Shown here: piece by piece, positions 16,192-24,069 of the stretch
How the letters are laid out: every line of letters begins with the position of its first letter
Position numbering within the stretch: the stretch's first letter is position 1
DNA from: Halorubrum persicum
GTDB taxonomy: Archaea > Halobacteriota > Halobacteria > Halobacteriales > Haloferacaceae
Direction: 5' to 3'
Length of the DNA stretch: 41,141 bases
Assembly (NCBI RefSeq): GCF_002727125.1
Contig: NZ_NHOA01000042.1
Span: 1-41,141, forward strand
Program-made: the position numbers and the translations under genes
Notes under the pieces: model-generated
Databases searched by the model: none
Told to the model about the DNA's origin: nothing
What the model saw: only the letters and a program-made list of their open reading frames with translations

Positions 16192-17223
16192 TCAGTCCGC
16201 CGCGTCCGGCGTCGGCGCCTCGCCCCCGAGCCGGTCGCGGTCGTGCCCCGCTTCCCAGTCGAGGTCCGGCCCGCGAGCGATGATACCCGTCGGAGTTACG
16301 TCCGGGTGAGTCGTGTAGTAGTGCTCCTTGATGTGGCTCATCATCACCGTCTCGGCGACCCCCTCGGTCTGGTAGAGGTCGCGCAGATACGGCCAGAGCT
16401 GCTCGTACTGGTGGATGAACTTCTTGTTACACATGAAGTGCGTGTGGTACACCTGATCGAACCGGACCAGCGTCGTGAACATGCAGATGTCCGCTTCGGT
16501 GAGCGAGTCGCCGACGAGGTAGCGCTGCTCCGCGAGGTGGTCGTTCCAGCGGTCGAGCGCGCCGAACAGGTCGTCGATCGCCTCGTCGTAGGCCGCCTGC
16601 GAGGTCGCGAACCCGGCGCGGTAGACGCCGTTGTTGACGGGCTCGTAGATCTCGGTGATCACCTCGTCGACCGCTTCGACGGTCGCCTCGTCGTCGGGGC
16701 CGGGCAGAAGCGACGCGTCGTTGCCGAGATCATCGAACGCGGTCGAGAGGGTTCGGAGGATCTCGCGGGACTCGTTGTTGACGATCGTCTCCTCCTCGGT
16801 GTCCCACAGCACGGGGACGGTCACCCGGCAGGTGGCGTCCGGGTCGGCCTCGACGTACAGCTCGCGGAGGTAGTCGCTGCCGTGAAGCCTGTCGGGGGTA
16901 CACCCCTCCTTCTCCGGGGAGAACTGCCAGCCGTCCTCCCCCCGGTACGGGTCGACGACCGAGACCCCGATCGCGTCTTCCAACCCGAGCAGCGACCGCG
17001 CGAGCAGCGTCCGGTGCGCCCACGGACAGGCGTACGAGACGTACAGGTGGTACCGGCCCGCCTCGGGCTGGAACCGGTCGTCCGGCTCGGCGTCGATGTG
17101 GTCGGGCACGTCGCTGCCGGCGATCCAGTTCCGGAACGCCGTCTCGCCGCGCTGGAACGAGCCCTCCTCGTCGGTCGCCTCGTACGTGTCGGTCCGCCAC
17201 TCGCCGTCGACGAGCTGATTCAT
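16192..17223 (-). CDS. Xi-class glutathione S-transferase-like protein (glutathionyl-hydroquinone reductase family)
   Basis: This 343-residue protein belongs to the YqjG/ECM4 (Xi) class. The thioredoxin-like domain holds the catalytic cysteine in YVSYACPWAHRTLLAR, where CPWAH is the class signature. Next come a VPVLWDTEEETIVNNESREI segment for cis-Pro and gamma-glutamyl binding, and an all-helical C-domain with DSLTEADICMFTTLVRFD, followed by VYHTHF. Known members reduce S-glutathionyl-quinones. Haloarchaea use gamma-glutamylcysteine instead of glutathione, so the physiological thiol is probably that one (inference). I chose the ATG at 17223 because homologues begin close to 'MNxLVDGEW'. An alternative ATG at 17250 adds nine residues. 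The gene converges on the importer ATPase with a 57-base gap. Confidence 0.9.
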   Translation of the reverse strand: MNQLVDGEWRTDTYEATDEEGSFQRGETAFRNWIAGSDVPDHIDAEPDDRFQPEAGRYHLYVSYACPWAHRTLLARSLLGLEDAIGVSVVDPYRGEDGWQFSPEKEGCTPDRLHGSDYLRELYVEADPDATCRVTVPVLWDTEEETIVNNESREILRTLSTAFDDLGNDASLLPGPDDEATVEAVDEVITEIYEPVNNGVYRAGFATSQAAYDEAIDDLFGALDRWNDHLAEQRYLVGDSLTEADICMFTTLVRFDQVYHTHFMCNKKFIHQYEQLWPYLRDLYQTEGVAETVMMSHIKEHYYTTHPDVTPTGIIARGPDLDWEAGHDRDRLGGEAPTPDAAD

Positions 17224-17316
17224 GCTCGCCCGTACGGACGCGAGCCCCATAACGTGGGCGGGGACGCGCGTGTCACCGGTGACCCTGCGTGTAACCGGCC
17301 TCCCTCGATCCCGCTT

Positions 17317-17350
17317 CCTCCCGATACGGCTTTCCTCCCGATACGGCTTT
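17317..17350 (+). repeat. Perfect 17-bp tandem duplication
   Basis: The unit CCTCCCGATACGGCTTT occurs twice without mismatch, at 17317-17333 and 17334-17350, and the first four bases of a third copy follow. It is upstream of the glutathione transferase gene (start 17223) and of the plus-strand gene at 17568, outside any coding frame. A recent slippage duplication is the simplest reading. Confidence 0.85.
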
Positions 17351-17567
17351 CCTCGTCCCAGCGGCGACGGCGCGGCGACGGAAATATTGCTGCGTCGCGA
17401 CGGGTTTATCAGACGCACGCGATTACTCGCTGCTAGTCATGGCCGCACAGGCGATGGATCGCGTTCCGCGATCGTGATGAGGTCTTCTCCGTGAGTATCG
17501 ACACCGCGCCCCGAACCGACGCCTCGCACCCGAGAGCAGCCGCGCCCGCGATCGAGGTGATCGCCCG
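17351..17567 (+). other. Leader region with tiny overlapping reading frames
   Basis: This stretch has no long gene. GGTTTATC (17403-17410) could be a TATA box, placing a transcript start near 17435. An ATG at 17439 opens a 12-codon frame ending at 17477 (MAAQAMDRVPRS). A 7-bp inverted repeat GATCGCG-TTC-CGCGATC (17457-17473) lies inside it. A five-codon frame starts within its stop (ATG 17477, stop 17494). A GTG at 17491 opens a 27-codon frame (VSIDTAPRTDASHPRAAAPA, then EVIARC) whose stop at 17574 overlaps the ATG of the next gene at 17568. The chain could couple translation to the luciferase-like gene, or be chance in G+C-rich DNA. Confidence 0.35.
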
Positions 17568-18368
17568 ATGCTGACCGGCCGCGAGGCGGTCGCTCGCACC
17601 GGCATCGACGCCGTGGCGCTGAAGCCCGCCGAGTGCGACGTGTCGCGGGCCGCAGCACTCCCCGTCGACCGGGTGACGATCGACTACGAGGGCCGCGAAC
17701 ACCTCCCGGACGCGGAGACGCTGGCCGACGTGGCCGACGAGACGGAGCTGTACGTCACCACGCCGGTCCGGGTTGACGGGTTCGACCCGCTCGGCGACGA
17801 CTCGCTGGTCGATCGGATCCCGGACGCGGCCCGCCGGGTGCTCGTCGCGGGCCACGGCGCCTACCTCTCGGAGGCGGAGTCGTCGCGCGCGGTCGCACCG
17901 CGGCTGGGTGCCGCGCGGCGCGACGCCCCCGACGCGTGGGTCGGCACGGAGGGCGTCGAGCGCGTTGCGCTGGCCGCGGGCGGGACCCAGTTCGAACTGC
18001 TCTCCCGGTCGACCGACCGCGACGTGCGCGCGCTCCGGGCCGCCGGGTTCGACGGCGAACTGGCCGTCTACGCGCCGACCGTCCTGACCGACGACGAGGA
18101 CGCCGTCCTCGACGCCGTGGGCGCGTACGTCTCCCGTCGTCGGCCGGTCGCTCGCGCACTTCCGGACGGAGACGGGGCCGACGACGCGCCTCCCACGGAC
18201 GCCTCGGCGACCGGTCGCACCCGCGAGGTGCTCTCGGCGGCCGCGCGGGACTTCGCGCTCGTCGGGTCGCCCGACACCGTCCGCGAGCGCGTCGCCGACC
18301 TCCGCGAGGCCGGCGTCGACCACGTGGTCGGCTACCCGGCGCGCGGGATCGACGAGTTCCTCTCGTAG
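17568..18368 (+). CDS. Luciferase-like (LLM-type) TIM-barrel protein
   Basis: This 266-residue soluble protein is similar in outline to haloarchaeal 'luciferase family' proteins (possibly DUF7388; from memory). It contains GIDAVALKPAECDVSRAAAL and RVTIDYEGREHLPD at the N-terminus. The end, SPDTVRERVADLREAGVDHV, is the classic C-terminal segment of F420-dependent LLM oxidoreductases. It is shorter than full LLM enzymes (about 320-340 residues) and lacks a clear N-terminal flavin-binding strand, so it may be a reduced or non-flavin relative. The reading frame is closed by a stop at 17478, and the first in-frame start is the ATG at 17568. It precedes a flavoprotein oxidoreductase by 43 bases, but that gene has its own TATA box. 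No substrate can be proposed. Confidence 0.65.
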   Translation: MLTGREAVARTGIDAVALKPAECDVSRAAALPVDRVTIDYEGREHLPDAETLADVADETELYVTTPVRVDGFDPLGDDSLVDRIPDAARRVLVAGHGAYLSEAESSRAVAPRLGAARRDAPDAWVGTEGVERVALAAGGTQFELLSRSTDRDVRALRAAGFDGELAVYAPTVLTDDEDAVLDAVGAYVSRRRPVARALPDGDGADDAPPTDASATGRTREVLSAAARDFALVGSPDTVRERVADLREAGVDHVVGYPARGIDEFLS

Positions 18369-18381
18369 CGAGCGCCGCCGT

Positions 18382-18388
18382 TTTTAAC
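18382..18388 (+). promoter_or_regulatory. TATA box of the DAO-family flavoprotein gene
   Basis: TTTTTAA is centred 27 bases before the ATG at 18412 and lies just after the stop of the luciferase-like gene. It fits a leaderless transcript and also serves as a T-rich end for the upstream gene. Confidence 0.6.
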
Positions 18389-18411
18389 ACGACGCACCGC
18401 GACGCGTCGGC

Positions 18412-19683
18412 ATGAGCCGAGACACGCCGTCGGGGAGCGCCCGCCACGGCGAGGGCGAGGGACCGGCGGTCGCGGTCGTCGGCGGCGGCGCCGTCGGCGT
18501 CACCGCGGCCGCCGACCTCGCGGCCCGAGGCGCCGACGTGACGCTGTACGACCGCGGCGGCCTCGGCGCCGGGAGCTCCGGGCGCGCCGCGGGCGTGCTG
18601 TACGACGCGTACGCCGAGGACGTCGACGCCGCGTTAGCCGCCCGGGCGATGGAGCGGTTCCGGGCGCTCGACCGCTCGCTCCCCGAGTTCTCGTTCACGT
18701 CGTGCCCCTACGTCATCGCCGTCCGCGAGGGCGACGCGGACGCCGAGGCCGTGCCGGCGATGGTCGACCGGATGCGCGCACACGACCGCGCCGTCTCGCT
18801 CGTCGACCCCGCGGCCCTCGCCGACCGGTTTCCCCTCGTCACTGACGACCTCGCCGTCGCCGCGGTGGCCGACGGCGCCGGCTGGTGTGACCCCGCGAGC
18901 TACGTCGCCGCGATGGGCGAGCGCGCACGCCGGGCGGGCGTCGCCGTCGAGACCGACACCGCCGTCTCGCTCGCGGGTGACGGTCCCGAGCTGCGGGTCG
19001 GCGCCGTGGATCGACCCGCCGACAGCGGAGGGTTCGACGCGGTCGTCGTCGCCGCCGGCGCGCACACCGCCGACCTCCTCGGCGGCGCCGGGATCGAGGT
19101 CCCCGTGGTCCCCTACCGCGTGCAGGCGCTGACCGCCGGGCTCGGTGCGGGCGGCGCGGCGAGCTACGACGGGCCGATGGTGTACGACGCGACCGCGGGC
19201 GCGTACGTCCGACCGCACCCGACCGGGCTGCTCGCCGGCGACGGCACCGAGCCGGTCCCGGCCGATCCGGACGAGTACGACCGAACGGGCGACGACTGGT
19301 TCGTCGAGTCGGTCTCGGCGACGCTCCGCGAGCGGCTCGCCGCGGTCGGCGAGGGCGGGGCAGACGGCGCGGACGGCCTCCGCGTGGAGCGCGCGTGGGC
19401 CGGCCTCTGTACGGCCACGCCCGACGGCGACCCGCTGGTCGGGCCGGTCGGCGACCCCGCCGACCGCGTCTTCGTCGCCGCCGGCTGGCAGGGCCACGGG
19501 TTCATGCGCGCGCCGGCGACCGGGGAGCTCGTCGCGGAGGGCGTGTTGGCGTCGCTGGAGGGGGTCGACGCGGACTCTCCCGAATCCCCGTGGATCGACG
19601 CGTTCGATCCCGACCGGTTCGACGGCGACGAGGCGTTCGACATCGCGGAGGGGATGTCGGTCGAGAGCCGAGCGAGGGAGTGA
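18412..19683 (+). CDS. FAD-dependent oxidoreductase, DAO (DadA/glycine oxidase) family
   Basis: This 423-residue flavoprotein is probably an amine, amino-acid or sarcosine-type oxidase or dehydrogenase. After a 20-residue hydrophilic leader comes the dinucleotide-binding fold VAVVGGGAVGVTAAADLAAR (GxGxxG), ending in an acidic residue (TLYDRG). GAGSSGRAAGVLYDAY follows, the FAD pyrophosphate loop of the DAO family. A central substrate domain has GAGWCDPASYVAAMGERARR. The C-terminal GWQGHGFMRAPATGELVAE is the second FAD-contact segment. No membrane helix is visible. The substrate is unknown and the adjacent LLM-like gene suggests only general redox chemistry. The last residues overlap a GAGCGA-rich stretch that continues past the stop. 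Confidence 0.85.
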   Translation: MSRDTPSGSARHGEGEGPAVAVVGGGAVGVTAAADLAARGADVTLYDRGGLGAGSSGRAAGVLYDAYAEDVDAALAARAMERFRALDRSLPEFSFTSCPYVIAVREGDADAEAVPAMVDRMRAHDRAVSLVDPAALADRFPLVTDDLAVAAVADGAGWCDPASYVAAMGERARRAGVAVETDTAVSLAGDGPELRVGAVDRPADSGGFDAVVVAAGAHTADLLGGAGIEVPVVPYRVQALTAGLGAGGAASYDGPMVYDATAGAYVRPHPTGLLAGDGTEPVPADPDEYDRTGDDWFVESVSATLRERLAAVGEGGADGADGLRVERAWAGLCTATPDGDPLVGPVGDPADRVFVAAGWQGHGFMRAPATGELVAEGVLASLEGVDADSPESPWIDAFDPDRFDGDEAFDIAEGMSVESRARE

Positions 19684-19745
19684 GCGACTGAGAGCGAGCG
19701 GCAGAGAACGAGCGACTGGGACAGGACGAGGGGGTACGCGAGAGC
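19663..19745. repeat. GAGCGA-rich low-complexity stretch
   Basis: Short purine-rich units (GAGCGA, GAGAGC, GAGCGG) are reiterated across the end of the flavoprotein gene and the following gap. GAGCGACTG occurs twice, at 19682-19690 and 19710-19718. The 93-base gap between the convergent genes holds nothing else I can recognise. Confidence 0.5.
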
Positions 19746-19776
19746 GTCCGCGCGAGGGGCTGCCGAGAACTCCGGA

Positions 19777-20235
19777 TCAGGCGTCGGCGGCCGGGTCGGC
19801 CTCCGCGTCGGGGTCCGCCTCCTCATCTTCCTCCACCACGGCCACGTCGCGGCCGTCGTCCTTCTTCGGGATCTCCACTTGGAGGGTGCCGTTCCGCGTG
19901 AGCGTCGCGTTCGCGCCCTGCGGCGTCACGTTCGCGTCGCGGGGGAGCTCGGCACTTCCGGAGAGCGAGACGCCCCGCCCGGGAAACAGCATCTCGTAGC
20001 CGTCGTAGAAGTCGCGGAACCGGTCGAGCTCGACCTCGACGGTGTGATCGAGGAACGTCACCTTCAGGTCCTCACCGCGGACGCCGGGGGCGTCGAAGAC
20101 GACGAGGTAAGCGTCGTCGCTCTCCAGCAGATCGCACGAGAGCGGCCGCCGCTCCTGCATCTTGCTCCACCCGCGGCCGACGCGTTCGAGGGCGCGGCGG
20201 ACGACCGACCGGCCCGTCTCGACGAATCCGCTCAC
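19777..20235 (-). CDS. Hsp20/alpha-crystallin family small heat-shock protein
   Basis: This 152-residue cytoplasmic chaperone-like protein has an alpha-crystallin domain at about residues 30-122. The evidence is CDLLESDDAYLVVFDAPGVR, followed by GEDLKVTFLDHTVEVEL (strands 2-4), and the late strand region NATLTRNGTLQVEIPKK in place of the usual GxL consensus (here 'NGTL'). A 25-residue acidic tail follows, typical of halophiles. The start is a GTG at 20235. It lies three bases after the stop of the upstream zinc-ribbon gene, with GAGGTG about eight bases in front as a Shine-Dalgarno, so the two genes are almost certainly co-transcribed and the GTG is preferred over the internal ATG at 20160. 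Confidence 0.85.
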   Translation of the reverse strand: MSGFVETGRSVVRRALERVGRGWSKMQERRPLSCDLLESDDAYLVVFDAPGVRGEDLKVTFLDHTVEVELDRFRDFYDGYEMLFPGRGVSLSGSAELPRDANVTPQGANATLTRNGTLQVEIPKKDDGRDVAVVEEDEEADPDAEADPAADA

Positions 20236-20238
20236 GAG

Positions 20239-20394
20239 TTACACCTCGATTTCGGCGAGGTTACTCCCGCCGCAGTACGGGCACGAGAGGTCATCGACCG
20301 CGTGGTCGTCGGGCACGTCGTAGGTGTAGTGGTTCTCGAACATGTCGAGCTCGCAGTCGTCGCTCTCGCATTTGACCTCCATCGTCGATGGCAT
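20239..20394 (-). CDS. 51-residue zinc-ribbon protein
   Basis: This very small acidic protein starts MPSTMEVKCESDDCELDMFE and ends CPYCGGSNLAEIEV. Two cysteine pairs, C9-x4-C14 and C38-x2-C41 (CPYCGG), form a probable zinc ribbon. The spacer has HYTYDVPDDHAVDD. I recall such haloarchaeal proteins as DUF7559 but did not verify this. A clear TATA box (TTTAAG on the minus strand) lies about 29 bases before the ATG at 20394. It is the first gene of a two-gene transcript with the Hsp20 gene, three bases downstream. A nucleic-acid or protein-binding adaptor role linked to protein quality control is plausible from context only. Confidence 0.85.
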   Translation of the reverse strand: MPSTMEVKCESDDCELDMFENHYTYDVPDDHAVDDLSCPYCGGSNLAEIEV

Positions 20395-20420
20395 ATACGG
20401 AGACGTTGTGGCGGCGTGGG

Positions 20421-20426
20421 CTTAAA
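20421..20426 (-). promoter_or_regulatory. TATA box for the zinc-ribbon/Hsp20 transcript
   Basis: TTTAAG on the minus strand is centred about 29 bases before the ATG at 20394, in a short gap that otherwise holds only the 3' end of the histidine kinase transcript. Confidence 0.6.
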
Positions 20427-20456
20427 CGGCGTGGCGGCGGCGGTCTCCTCCCCGCC

Positions 20457-21998
20457 TCAGGCGGCGGGTTCGGTGCGCACCTCGATCCGGGCGCCGTCGG
20501 CCCCGTCGACCGCCTCGACGGTCCAGCCGTGCGCCTCCGCGATCCGCGAGACGATGCCGAGCCCGAACCCGGTCCCGTCCGCGGCGGTGGTGAAGCCGGC
20601 GTCGAACACCTGGTCGCGCACCCCGTCCGGGATCCCGGGGCCGTCGTCGGCGACGAAGAACCCCTCTCCGTCGTCGAGTTCGCCGACGCGCACGGAGACG
20701 GCGTCGCCGCCGTGGTCGATGGCGTCGCCGCCGTGGCCGATGGCGTCGCCGGACTCCGCCCGGCTGCCAGTGGAGCCGTGCTCCACGCAGTTCCGCACGA
20801 GGTTCTCGAGCAGTTGGACGAGCCGATCGCGGTCCGCCTCGACGGTCAGGTCCACGTCGGCGTCGAGCGTCGCGTCGTCGGTGGCGACCCCCGACCAGCA
20901 GCGCGCGGCGGCGGCGTCGAGGTCGACCGGCTCCGTGTCGGTCACCCGTTCGCCGTTCCGCGCCAGCGTGAGGAGCTGTTCGATCCGCGTCTCCATCCGG
21001 TCGTGCGCGCGGGCGGCGTGGTCGAGGTCGGGGTCGTCGTGCCGCTCCCGCGCCAGCTCGACGCGCCCCTTCGCCACGGACAGGGGGTTCCGGAGATCGT
21101 GCGAGACGACGCTCGTGAATGCCTCTAACTCCTGGTTCCGCCGTTCGAGCTCGGCCTCGTACTGCTTCCGCTCGGTTACGTCCGTGATGAACCCCTCCAA
21201 CACCGCGGTCCCGTCGACGGTCGATTCGACGAGGCAGCCGCGCTCCCACATCCAGCGGACCTCGCCGTCGCGCGTTCGTATCCGGTAGGCCGCCTCGAAC
21301 TCTTCGCCCGTGTCGATCGCCGCTTGGACGGTCTCCCACGCCTGCTCTCTGTCGTCCGGGTGGATGACTTCCTCACCCCAGACGACCGCGTCGCTCGCGA
21401 GTTCCTCCGTGGTGTACCCGGTGATCGGCTCGCTCTCGCCGCGGACGAACTCCATCGGCCACCCCGGCGCGTTCCGGCAGCGATAGACGAAGCCGGGGAG
21501 GTTGCCGATGAGCGTCTCCAACCGGCGCCTGTCGCGTTCGCGCTCGCTGCCCTCGCCGCGGTCCCGCACCCGTTTGACGGCCGCGCGAACGCGGGTGCGC
21601 AGCGTCTCGCCGTCGGTGACCGGCGCCGGGTCGCCCCCGCCGCCGGTGGCGTCGTCGTCCGTCTCCCGCTGCCCGAGGGGTACGTAGTCGGCGACGCCGG
21701 CAGCGACGGCCTCGCTCGCGACGCGCTCGGACCCCGATGCGGTCGCGAGCACGAACGGGACTCCGGGGTCGCGGTCGCGGACGTTTCTGAGCAGTTCGAG
21801 CCCGTCGCTCTCCCGGAGGTCATACCCCGAGACGACGCAGTCGAACCGCTCTCGACGCAGTCGCTCGGCAGCCGACTCCGCGCTCGGCTCGACTGCGACA
21901 TCGAACCCGTCGTCCACCCAGTCCCCGTCGAGGATCCGACTCTCGCCCCGCTCCGGAACGCTGAGGACGCGGACGGTCTCCTCGGTGGGGGCCGACAT
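20457..21998 (-). CDS. PAS-domain sensor histidine kinase with degenerate receiver domain
   Basis: This 513-residue soluble kinase has no membrane helix. Residues 8-110 follow a response-regulator fold, but the acidic pair reads SVPERG. The phosphoacceptor site reads CVVSGYDL (Gly58 where Asp is expected), and the switch Lys is Leu (DYVPLG), so this receiver cannot be phosphorylated normally. A PAS domain spans about 155-275, with GFVYRCRNAPGWPMEFV and RIRTRDGEVRWMWERG. The H-box is SVVSHDLRNPLSVAKG (His300), the N-box LLENLVRNCVEHG, the G1 box VADDGPGIP and the G2 box TGFGLGI. A GDAI-GHG/GDAI-DHG duplication sits between the N and G1 boxes. No response regulator is adjacent, as is usual for haloarchaeal orphan kinases. 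CATTATGA lies about 26 bases upstream. Confidence 0.9.
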   Translation of the reverse strand: MSAPTEETVRVLSVPERGESRILDGDWVDDGFDVAVEPSAESAAERLRRERFDCVVSGYDLRESDGLELLRNVRDRDPGVPFVLATASGSERVASEAVAAGVADYVPLGQRETDDDATGGGGDPAPVTDGETLRTRVRAAVKRVRDRGEGSERERDRRRLETLIGNLPGFVYRCRNAPGWPMEFVRGESEPITGYTTEELASDAVVWGEEVIHPDDREQAWETVQAAIDTGEEFEAAYRIRTRDGEVRWMWERGCLVESTVDGTAVLEGFITDVTERKQYEAELERRNQELEAFTSVVSHDLRNPLSVAKGRVELARERHDDPDLDHAARAHDRMETRIEQLLTLARNGERVTDTEPVDLDAAAARCWSGVATDDATLDADVDLTVEADRDRLVQLLENLVRNCVEHGSTGSRAESGDAIGHGGDAIDHGGDAVSVRVGELDDGEGFFVADDGPGIPDGVRDQVFDAGFTTAADGTGFGLGIVSRIAEAHGWTVEAVDGADGARIEVRTEPAA

Positions 21999-22020
21999 AT
22001 TCGCTTGTTAACTGTCGCTA

Positions 22021-22027
22021 TCATAAT
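22021..22027 (-). promoter_or_regulatory. TATA-like box of the histidine kinase gene
   Basis: CATTATGA on the minus strand is centred about 26 bases before the kinase ATG at 21998. It lies in the 190-base gap shared with the divergent radical SAM gene, where the remaining sequence shows no other clear signal. Confidence 0.5.
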
Positions 22028-22188
22028 GTTTGCGGGAGTGTCGGTTCGGTCCTCTCGGGACCGGCACCGTCCGGGCGGCGGGACGCTCGGCGGGGGGACA
22101 CGGCCAGCGTCCCGCTCCCGACGCCGGCGGCTCGCTCCCCCGACGTTCCGCACGCTTTTCCCGTCTCGGCCGACTACGGTGGCGTAAC

Positions 22189-24066
22189 ATGACCGATTCG
22201 CCCGCGTCGGGCTGGGGTTCGCTCCCTCCCGACCCGAACGACCTCTCCGTCACCATCGTCGACGGCTACGTCGACGAGCCGGCGCATTTCGGCGTGCCGC
22301 CGTACATCTCGACGTACCCGCGGTACACGGCCGGCGCGCTCGTCGACGCGGGCGTCCCCGAGTCGCAGATCACGTACCACACGATCGACGAACTTCGCGA
22401 GGATCGGGGGAAACACGCGGCCGTCGCGAACGCGGACCTCATGGTGTACGTCGGCGGGATGACCGTCCCCGGGAAGTACGTCGGCGGGACCCCCGCGGAG
22501 CCGGACGAGGTGCGCGAGCTGGGGTGGACCGCGGACGGCGTCACCCTGCTGGGCGGGCCGGTGCGGTTCGGCGTCGGCGAGGAGAACGCGGGCGCGACCG
22601 AGACCGAGCGCGACGACCTCGACTACGACTTCGTCGCCATGGGCGACGTGGAGGCCGCCGCGTACGACCTCGTCAGCGAGGGGTTAGAGGGGTTCGGCAA
22701 CCGGATGCGCGACAACGCCGAGATCGACCGGTGGGCCGAGAAGGGGGCGTTCGTCGTCGAGCAACACCCCAACCACCCCGACTACCTCATCTGCGAGATG
22801 GAGACTTCCCGCGGGTGCGCCTACCGCTGTTCGTTCTGCACGGAGCCGCTGTACGGGAGTCCGGCGTTCCGCGAGGCGCGCTCGGTCGTCGACGAGGTCG
22901 ACGCGCTCTCGGACCGCGGCGTGAGGCACTTCCGTCTCGGCCGGCAGGCCGACATCCTCGCGTTCGGCGGCGACGGCGAGGCGCCGAATCCGGACGCGCT
23001 CCGCGAACTGTACGGCGGGATCCGCGAGGTCGCGCCCGACCTGCGGACGCTCCACCTCGACAACATGAACCCGGTGACGATCACGGACTACCCCGAGGCC
23101 TCTCGCGAGGCGATCCGCGTGATCGCCGCGCACAACACGCCCGGCGACACCGCGGCGTTCGGGCTCGAATCGGCCGATCCGGTGGTCCAAGAGGAGAACA
23201 ACCTGCTCGTCACCGCCGAGGAGTGCCTGGAGGCGGTCCGCGTCGTCAACGAGGAAGGCGGGTGGCGGCCGGGCGACGCGCCGGCGACGACGCCCGGCGG
23301 CGACGACCGGGTGACCGGCCCCTCGACCGGCCCGGACGCCTCCCCGCGGCTGCCGAAGCTCCTCCCCGGGATCAACCTCGTTCACGGCCTCACCGGCGAG
23401 CGCCCGGAGACGTACGAGCACAACAAGGCGTTCCTCCAGAGCGTCTACGACGAGGGGCTCATGCTCCGGCGGATCAACATCCGACAGGTGATGGCGTTCG
23501 CGGGCACGGAGATGGCCGAGACGGGCGCCGAGGTGGCACAGGAGCATAAAGACCAGTTCCAGGCGTACAAACGCGAGGTCCGCGAAACGGTCGACAACCC
23601 GATGCTCGACCGGGTCGTCCCGCCGGGGACGGTGCTCCCCGACGTGCACCTGGAGTACCACCAGGACGGCAAGACGTTCGGACGCCAGCTCGGCACCTAC
23701 GCGCTCCTCGTCGCCGTCCCCGGCGAGCGGGAGCTCGGCACCGCCATCGACGTGGCGATCACGGACCACGGCTACCGCTCGGTCACGGGCGTTCCGTACC
23801 CCCTCGACGTCAACGCGGCGTCGATGGACGAGCTGACCGCGATCCCCGGAATCAACCGGAGCAAGGCCGGCGACATCGTCGTCGGCCGCCCGTACGGCTC
23901 GGTCGAGGCGGTCGACGCCGGCGTCGCCGACCTCTCGCGGTTCGCCGTCGCCGACGACACGAACGTCCCGATCCCGGGACGAGACCGCGCCGGATCGGGG
24001 CCGGGTCCCGCCGCGCGCTCCGGGCTCGACCGACGCGACGGCTCCTCCGTCGGACGCGGGGACTGA
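22189..24066 (+). CDS. Radical SAM protein with C-terminal helix-hairpin-helix
   Basis: This 625-residue cytoplasmic Fe-S enzyme generates a 5'-deoxyadenosyl radical. The N-terminal 190 residues resemble a degenerate B12-binding-like fold (LMVYVGGMTVPGKYVGG, LLGGPVRFG). The cluster motif is SRGCAYRCSFCTEP, giving C210-x3-C214-x2-C217, and the TIM barrel continues with VRHFRLGRQADI and FGLESADPVVQEENN. Residues of about 538-575 (PLDVNAASMDELTAIPGIN, followed by RSKAGDIVVGRP) are a ComEA/UvrC-like helix-hairpin-helix, suggesting contact with nucleic acid. The tail is disordered and Gly/Arg-rich. The ATG at 22189 is chosen because the conserved frame begins there. Upstream in-frame codons have no homology pattern. 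The MBL hydrolase gene starts three bases after the stop. The reaction is unknown. Confidence 0.88.
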   Translation: MTDSPASGWGSLPPDPNDLSVTIVDGYVDEPAHFGVPPYISTYPRYTAGALVDAGVPESQITYHTIDELREDRGKHAAVANADLMVYVGGMTVPGKYVGGTPAEPDEVRELGWTADGVTLLGGPVRFGVGEENAGATETERDDLDYDFVAMGDVEAAAYDLVSEGLEGFGNRMRDNAEIDRWAEKGAFVVEQHPNHPDYLICEMETSRGCAYRCSFCTEPLYGSPAFREARSVVDEVDALSDRGVRHFRLGRQADILAFGGDGEAPNPDALRELYGGIREVAPDLRTLHLDNMNPVTITDYPEASREAIRVIAAHNTPGDTAAFGLESADPVVQEENNLLVTAEECLEAVRVVNEEGGWRPGDAPATTPGGDDRVTGPSTGPDASPRLPKLLPGINLVHGLTGERPETYEHNKAFLQSVYDEGLMLRRINIRQVMAFAGTEMAETGAEVAQEHKDQFQAYKREVRETVDNPMLDRVVPPGTVLPDVHLEYHQDGKTFGRQLGTYALLVAVPGERELGTAIDVAITDHGYRSVTGVPYPLDVNAASMDELTAIPGINRSKAGDIVVGRPYGSVEAVDAGVADLSRFAVADDTNVPIPGRDRAGSGPGPAARSGLDRRDGSSVGRGD

Positions 24067-24069
24067 GGA

